From NCBI GenBank assembly GCA_017302195.1, contig JAFLEG010000136.1, positions 1-8,766 of the forward strand: a DNA stretch of 8,766 bases, read 5' to 3'. Source of the DNA: Verrucomicrobiota bacterium. Lineage in GTDB: Bacteria > Verrucomicrobiota > Verrucomicrobiia > Limisphaerales > UBA9464. Below, one piece after another: positions 5,161 to 8,766 of this stretch. Each line of letters starts with the position of its first letter. Within the stretch, counting starts at the first letter, position 1. A program made the position numbers and the translations under genes. The notes beneath the pieces are model-generated. The model made no database searches, was not told where the DNA came from, and saw nothing but the letters and a program-made list of their open reading frames with translations.

Positions 5161-6465
5161 ATGCCCTTGTCGCTTCGAACCCCGGGCGGGGATCGGACCT
5201 TTGACGCCCTGCTGGTTCTTTTTTGGGGCGGGCTGCTGTGCTGGATCGGATTCGGATTCTGGTCTCGACCGGAGTTGGGGCTGGCCGGCTGGCTGCTGCT
5301 GACGCTGGGCGTCCCCCTGGTGGCCTGCAGTGGCCTGCTGTGGTGCCGGCGTGGTTGGGCGCGCTGGCCGGCCACGGGACTGCTGGGACTGCTGGCCGCC
5401 GGACAGATCTGGGGACTGTTCCAGCACGGCTTCGGATTCGGCCGCGTCGCGATCCTGGTCGGCCTGCTCTGGACCGCCGTGGACGTCTTCCGCCACTTTT
5501 CCCCCGCCGCCCTGGGCGAATCTGCGGAGGCCGGAACCGAGGAGGGGACACGTCCGATGATCTCCCTCGCGCTGCTCCTGCGGCGCCCGCGGTACCTGGA
5601 CGCCACCGGACTCGCCCGATACTGCGAGGCGGCTTGGGGTGGCAGCTATCGGGTGCTGTCTGCCAACGGCGAGCCGCGTCCTCCGGAGCCGGATGCCGAG
5701 CCAGGCTGGGTCACCGGACGCGCGCCGCTGCTGCTGGTCGGCTCACCCGACGGACTGTTCGTGGTGCACAATCATGACCGTCCCTATTTCGATCCGGGAA
5801 ACGATCCCACGTCCGGAACGGTGGACCTGCGCCTGCGCCAGGTCCTGCAGGAAAACCGGGCCTGGATTGCCGTGGATCTGATGACCCCCACCGACGAGTC
5901 GGCGACCCGGGAGTCGCTGTATCTGCCGGTGTCCCGCCTCATCGCGGAACTCGCCGGGCCGGACTGTCAGGCGATTTTCCGTCCGGAAACCGAGCAGTTC
6001 AATTACTGGGACGACACGCTGGAGGAGCGTCTGCGCGGTCCGGACGCCCTGGCGCTCTTCGCCGATCCCACCAAGCTCCCGGTGATCGAGGTGGATGACG
6101 ATGATCCGCGCATGCTGGCCGCCGTCACCGAGGCGCGGACGCGCTGGCCGGAGTTTGTCGAGGCCTTCGGGGCGAAGGCGGGCGAGCATTTCTCGGTCAA
6201 GGCGCCGGTCGAGGGCGGCGGCAATACCGAGTTCATCTGGATCGCCGTCGAGGCCCTGGAGGACGAGCGCGTCAGCGGACACCTCGGGAACGATCCGGTG
6301 GACCTCGGCGACCTCAAGGAGGGCTCCCCGGTCAGCGTGCCGGTGGCGGAGATCAACGACTGGGTCTTCCTCCGCGACGGACAACCCCACGGACTGTTCA
6401 CCCCCAAGGTGCTGGAGGCGATTCATTCGGAATCCAAGGCGGCCGGCGGGAGCGCCGAAGCCTGA
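5161..6465 (+). CDS. Membrane protein with C-terminal DUF2314 domain
   Basis: A 434-residue protein of unknown function. Four hydrophobic segments lie at about residues 15-33, 42-62, 70-88 and 93-110, followed by a short Glu/Gly-rich linker. The soluble part starts near residue 133. A middle domain (about 134-310) contains LLLVGSPDGLFVVHNHDRPY, AWIAVDLM, and AIFRPETEQFNYW; similar sequence commonly precedes DUF2314. The DUF2314 domain spans about 315-420, with DDPRMLAAV, RWPEFVEAF, EHFSVKAP, FIWIAVEAL, LGNDPVDLGDLKEG and INDWVFLRDGQPHGLFTP. Its biochemical role is not known. With the helices at the N-terminus, the C-terminal part is probably cytoplasmic. I chose the ATG at 5161 because it directly precedes the membrane region; the open frame upstream is repeat sequence. 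A second in-frame ATG at 5557 has a much better ribosome binding site. The stop faces the Uup stop with three bases between. Confidence 0.8.
   Translation: MPLSLRTPGGDRTFDALLVLFWGGLLCWIGFGFWSRPELGLAGWLLLTLGVPLVACSGLLWCRRGWARWPATGLLGLLAAGQIWGLFQHGFGFGRVAILVGLLWTAVDVFRHFSPAALGESAEAGTEEGTRPMISLALLLRRPRYLDATGLARYCEAAWGGSYRVLSANGEPRPPEPDAEPGWVTGRAPLLLVGSPDGLFVVHNHDRPYFDPGNDPTSGTVDLRLRQVLQENRAWIAVDLMTPTDESATRESLYLPVSRLIAELAGPDCQAIFRPETEQFNYWDDTLEERLRGPDALALFADPTKLPVIEVDDDDPRMLAAVTEARTRWPEFVEAFGAKAGEHFSVKAPVEGGGNTEFIWIAVEALEDERVSGHLGNDPVDLGDLKEGSPVSVPVAEINDWVFLRDGQPHGLFTPKVLEAIHSESKAAGGSAEA
5540..5545 (+). promoter_or_regulatory. Shine-Dalgarno AGGAGG before an internal in-frame ATG
   Basis: A perfect AGGAGG lies 11 bases before the ATG at 5557, in frame inside the DUF2314 gene at the junction between its membrane segment and soluble part. 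Initiation there would give a 302-residue soluble protein beginning MISLALLL. The 5161 start has no comparable site. Because AGGAGG also encodes part of the Glu/Gly-rich linker, coincidence is possible. Confidence 0.42.
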
Positions 6466-6468
6466 ATG

Positions 6469-8376
6469 TCAGCCCCCCGGCGCCGCTGCCCCGGTCCGGA
6501 TCTGTTCCAGCTCCTCCCATCGGGCGAAGAGTCCGGCGGCACCGGTTCGGGCGGCCTCCAGGGCCGCCAGCGTCTCCGCCACCTTCGCACCGTGACGCCG
6601 GTGAAAATCCGGATCTGAAATCTGGGCTTCCATGCGGCTCACCTCGGATTCCGCGGTCTCAATCCGCGCCTCGATTCCCGCCAACTCCTGCTGCTCCTTG
6701 AAGGTCAGCTTGCGCTTCTTCGGTGTGGCAGATCCGGCTCCGGACGCGAGGTTGGAGGCCTTGGCGCCCGGTTCCGGTGCGGCCTTGGAGACGGGCCGCT
6801 GCCGCCGCCACTGGAGGTAGTCGTCGTAGTTCCCCACATGGTGGGTGACGCGTCCCTCACCCTCAAAGGCCAGGATGTCGGTGCAGACCCGGTTGAGAAA
6901 GTAGCGATCATGGCTCACCACCAGCACCACGCCGGGATAGGCGAGAAGCGCCTCCTCAACCACACGCAGGGTGGGCAGGTCGAGGTCGTTGGTCGGTTCA
7001 TCGAGGATCAGGAAGTTGCCCCCGTTCTTCAGGATGCGCGCCAGCAGCAGCCGGCTCCGCTCCCCGCCGCTGAGGTGCTTGACCTGGGTGACGATCCGGT
7101 CGTCGGAAAACAGGAACCGTTTGAGATACGCCCGCAGCGAGAGCCGCGCCTCGCCGAAGATCACGAACTCGGTGCCGTCACCCACCTCGTCAATCAGGGT
7201 CCGCTCCGGATTCAACTGCAGCCGCCCCTGGTCCACGTAGTTGAAGCGGGTAAGCTGGCCCACGCGGACAGTGCCCTCGGTCGGCGGCACCTGCCCCAGC
7301 AGCACCCGCAGCAGCGTGGTCTTTCCAAGTCCGTTGCGTCCGGTGATGCCCATGCGGCGACCGGCGGCAAAGGACAGGTTGAGTCCGCTGAAGAGCCGGC
7401 GTCCGCCCAGTTCCATGCCCACCTGGATCAGGTCCGCGACGCGGTTGCCCAGCGGCGGAGGCGGCGGAATGACCAGATCCACGTCGCGCTCCACCTCGGG
7501 GGCGCGCTCCGCGGACGCCGTCTCATAGGCCGCCATGCGGATCTTGGACTTGGTGCGCTGGGCGCGAGGCCCGGTGCGGTACCAGTCCAGTTCCCGGCGA
7601 AGCGCCATCTGACGCCGGTGCTCCACCCCCTCCGCGGTCGCCTGACGCACCGCCTTCGCTTCCAGGTAGTCCGCATACCGCCCCGCATGGGACCAGAAGG
7701 TGCCGTCCGCAAGTTCCACGATCCGGTTGGCGGTGCGGTCCAGAAAGTGCCGGTCGTGGGTGACCAGTACGAACGCGCCGGGAAAATGCTCCAGGGTGTC
7801 CGCCAGCCAGTCCACCGACTCTGTGTCCAGATGGTTGGTCGGCTCGTCGAGAATCAGCAGGTCCGGCTGGGGCACGATCGCCCGGCACAGCGCCACCCGG
7901 CGCAGTTCCCCGCCGGAGAGCCCGGCGAGCCGGCGGTCGCCGTCCGGACAGTTCAAATGCGCCATGGCCGTCTCGATCCGGTGATCGAGGCCCCAGCCGT
8001 CCAGCGCCTGGATCCGGGCCTCCAGCTCGCCGTGGCGGGAGGAGTCGGCCGGCAGGGATTCAAACTGATGGATCAGTTCCAGGATCTGGTGGGCGCCGGC
8101 CCGGATGTTCTCCCGGACATTCAACGCCGGATCGAGCTGGAACTCCTGCGGCAGGTGGCTGATCACCAGATCCCGCCGCACCGTGACCGTGCCGGCGTCC
8201 GGCGACTGCGCCCCGGCCAGGAGCCGGAGAAAGGTGGACTTGCCCGAGCCGTTGCGGCCCACCAGCCCGATCCGGTCGCCGGCCATCACGGCCAGCGATG
8301 CGCGTTGGAGCAGGACCTGGCGGTCGTATCGCAGGTCCAGTTCGACCGCGGAAATCAGCGTGATGTCGGAAGCCAT
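6469..8376 (-). CDS. uup: ABC-F family ATPase, Uup type
   Basis: A 635-residue soluble ATPase with two ABC domains and no membrane segments, the ABC-F layout. Domain 1 has Walker A GRNGSGKST (40-48), signature LSGGE (153-157), Walker B LLILDEPTNHLD (173-184) and switch His207. The linker at about 230-300 is basic. Domain 2 has GRNGLGKTT (346-354), LSGGE (435-439), LILDEPTNDLD (456-466) and His489. Both catalytic glutamates (178, 459) are present. After a Pro/Ala-rich spacer, residues 553-630 form a coiled coil opening with KKRKLTFKEQQELAGIEARI, typical of the Uup C-terminal domain; E. coli Uup is also about 635 residues. Known roles of the family are ribosome-associated quality functions and genome stability (transposon precise excision, branched DNA binding). 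I preferred the ATG at 8374-8376 to a TTG 21 codons upstream. The DUF1501 gene ends 131 bp upstream. Confidence 0.93.
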   Translation of the reverse strand: MASDITLISAVELDLRYDRQVLLQRASLAVMAGDRIGLVGRNGSGKSTFLRLLAGAQSPDAGTVTVRRDLVISHLPQEFQLDPALNVRENIRAGAHQILELIHQFESLPADSSRHGELEARIQALDGWGLDHRIETAMAHLNCPDGDRRLAGLSGGELRRVALCRAIVPQPDLLILDEPTNHLDTESVDWLADTLEHFPGAFVLVTHDRHFLDRTANRIVELADGTFWSHAGRYADYLEAKAVRQATAEGVEHRRQMALRRELDWYRTGPRAQRTKSKIRMAAYETASAERAPEVERDVDLVIPPPPPLGNRVADLIQVGMELGGRRLFSGLNLSFAAGRRMGITGRNGLGKTTLLRVLLGQVPPTEGTVRVGQLTRFNYVDQGRLQLNPERTLIDEVGDGTEFVIFGEARLSLRAYLKRFLFSDDRIVTQVKHLSGGERSRLLLARILKNGGNFLILDEPTNDLDLPTLRVVEEALLAYPGVVLVVSHDRYFLNRVCTDILAFEGEGRVTHHVGNYDDYLQWRRQRPVSKAAPEPGAKASNLASGAGSATPKKRKLTFKEQQELAGIEARIETAESEVSRMEAQISDPDFHRRHGAKVAETLAALEAARTGAAGLFARWEELEQIRTGAAAPGG

Positions 8377-8507
8377 GATGAAGGAGCCGGAGCCGGACGC
8401 CCCCCTCAGGGACGGAACCGGCCCGCCAATCTCGCGCAAAACCCGTCACCGGCGCAATGCCTTGCCGCCTGCGCTTCATTGAAGGCCTGGATCCCCGGGT
8501 GCATCCC

Positions 8508-8766
8508 TCAGAGAATTCCCGTGACCACCTGCCCGTGGACGTCGGTGAGCCGAAACTCCCGGCCCTGGAACCGGTAGGTCAGCCGCTCGTGGTCAATGCC
8601 CATGAGATGAAGGAGGGTGGCCTGGAAGTCGTGCACATGCACGGGGTCGCGAACGACATTCATGCCCAGGTCATCGGTCTCGCCGTAGCTCAGTCCCGGA
8701 CGCACCCCGCCGCCGGCCATCCAGGTGGTGAAGGCGTACGGATGATGGTCGCGGCCCCAGCGTTTG
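8508..8766 (-). CDS. C-terminus of DUF1501 (sulfatase-like) protein, partial
   Basis: The last 85 residues of a protein whose start lies beyond the right edge. It reads KRWGRDHHPYAFTTWMAGGG at the window border, followed by RPGLSYGETDDLG, DPVHVHDFQATLLHLMGIDH, and LTYRFQGREFRLTDVHG near the end. This is the characteristic tail of DUF1501 proteins, members of the alkaline phosphatase/sulfatase superfamily that are very numerous in Planctomycetota and Verrucomicrobiota and usually paired with DUF1553/cytochrome-type partners. The terminal GRDHHP, HVHD and GIDH motifs supply residues that fit the superfamily's metal-binding sites. The enzymatic reaction is not established. No partner gene follows it here; the next gene on the strand is uup, 131 bp away. 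Confidence 0.88.
   Translation of the reverse strand, partial: KRWGRDHHPYAFTTWMAGGGVRPGLSYGETDDLGMNVVRDPVHVHDFQATLLHLMGIDHERLTYRFQGREFRLTDVHGQVVTGIL

Noticed and set aside
8377..8507. Terminator or promoter between the DUF1501 tail and uup
   Set aside because: Only a five-base GCGCA/TGCGC stem and restriction-site-like palindromes are visible; no T-run and no clear -35/-10 pair.
6838..8577. Plus-strand open frame of 579 codons opposite uup
   Set aside because: It is antisense to clear ABC-F motifs, has no recognisable domain, and crosses the intergenic gap into the DUF1501 gene; typical GC-driven shadow.

Overview
The window is GC-rich throughout, and its genes strongly favour G or C at the third codon position. 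It most likely comes from a bacterium of the PVC superphylum, probably Verrucomicrobiota, less likely Planctomycetota. The best marker is the partial gene at the right edge, the C-terminus of a DUF1501/sulfatase-like protein, a family greatly expanded in those phyla. The multidomain membrane glycosyltransferase and the DUF2314 protein fit that placement but do not prove it. Most genes lack a clear Shine-Dalgarno sequence, so several starts were chosen by family alignment and base composition.

Layout, left to right. Positions 1-30 (minus) hold the first ten codons of an extended short-chain dehydrogenase/NAD-dependent epimerase. Positions 116-1060 (minus) encode a UlaG/NAPE-PLD-like metallo-beta-lactamase-fold hydrolase. 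A divergent gap of about 320 bp follows. Positions 1383-3953 (plus) encode a large fusion: an apparently cytoplasmic clan-A glycoside hydrolase-like barrel, a GT2 glycosyltransferase, and membrane helices bracketing an unrecognised C-terminal domain. Thirty-nine bases later, 3993-4748 (plus) encodes only domains II and III of peptide chain release factor 3, with no GTPase domain. A roughly 410 bp non-coding stretch carries two diverged direct repeats and several inverted repeats. Positions 5161-6465 (plus) encode a four-helix membrane protein with a C-terminal DUF2314 domain and a possible internal start. Its stop lies three bases from the stop of a convergent Uup-type ABC-F ATPase (6469-8376, minus). 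The DUF1501 tail (8508-8766, minus) runs off the right edge.

The genes do not form one obvious pathway. The fusion glycosyltransferase and the release-factor fragment are close enough to be co-transcribed. Two genes, the RF3-like fragment and Uup, belong to ribosome-associated families. The two points most worth following are the stand-alone, full-length RF3 domain II-III gene without a G domain, and the hydrolase-glycosyltransferase fusion whose hydrolase half has no route out of the cytoplasm. No CRISPR array, tRNA, rRNA, transposase or phage gene is visible.
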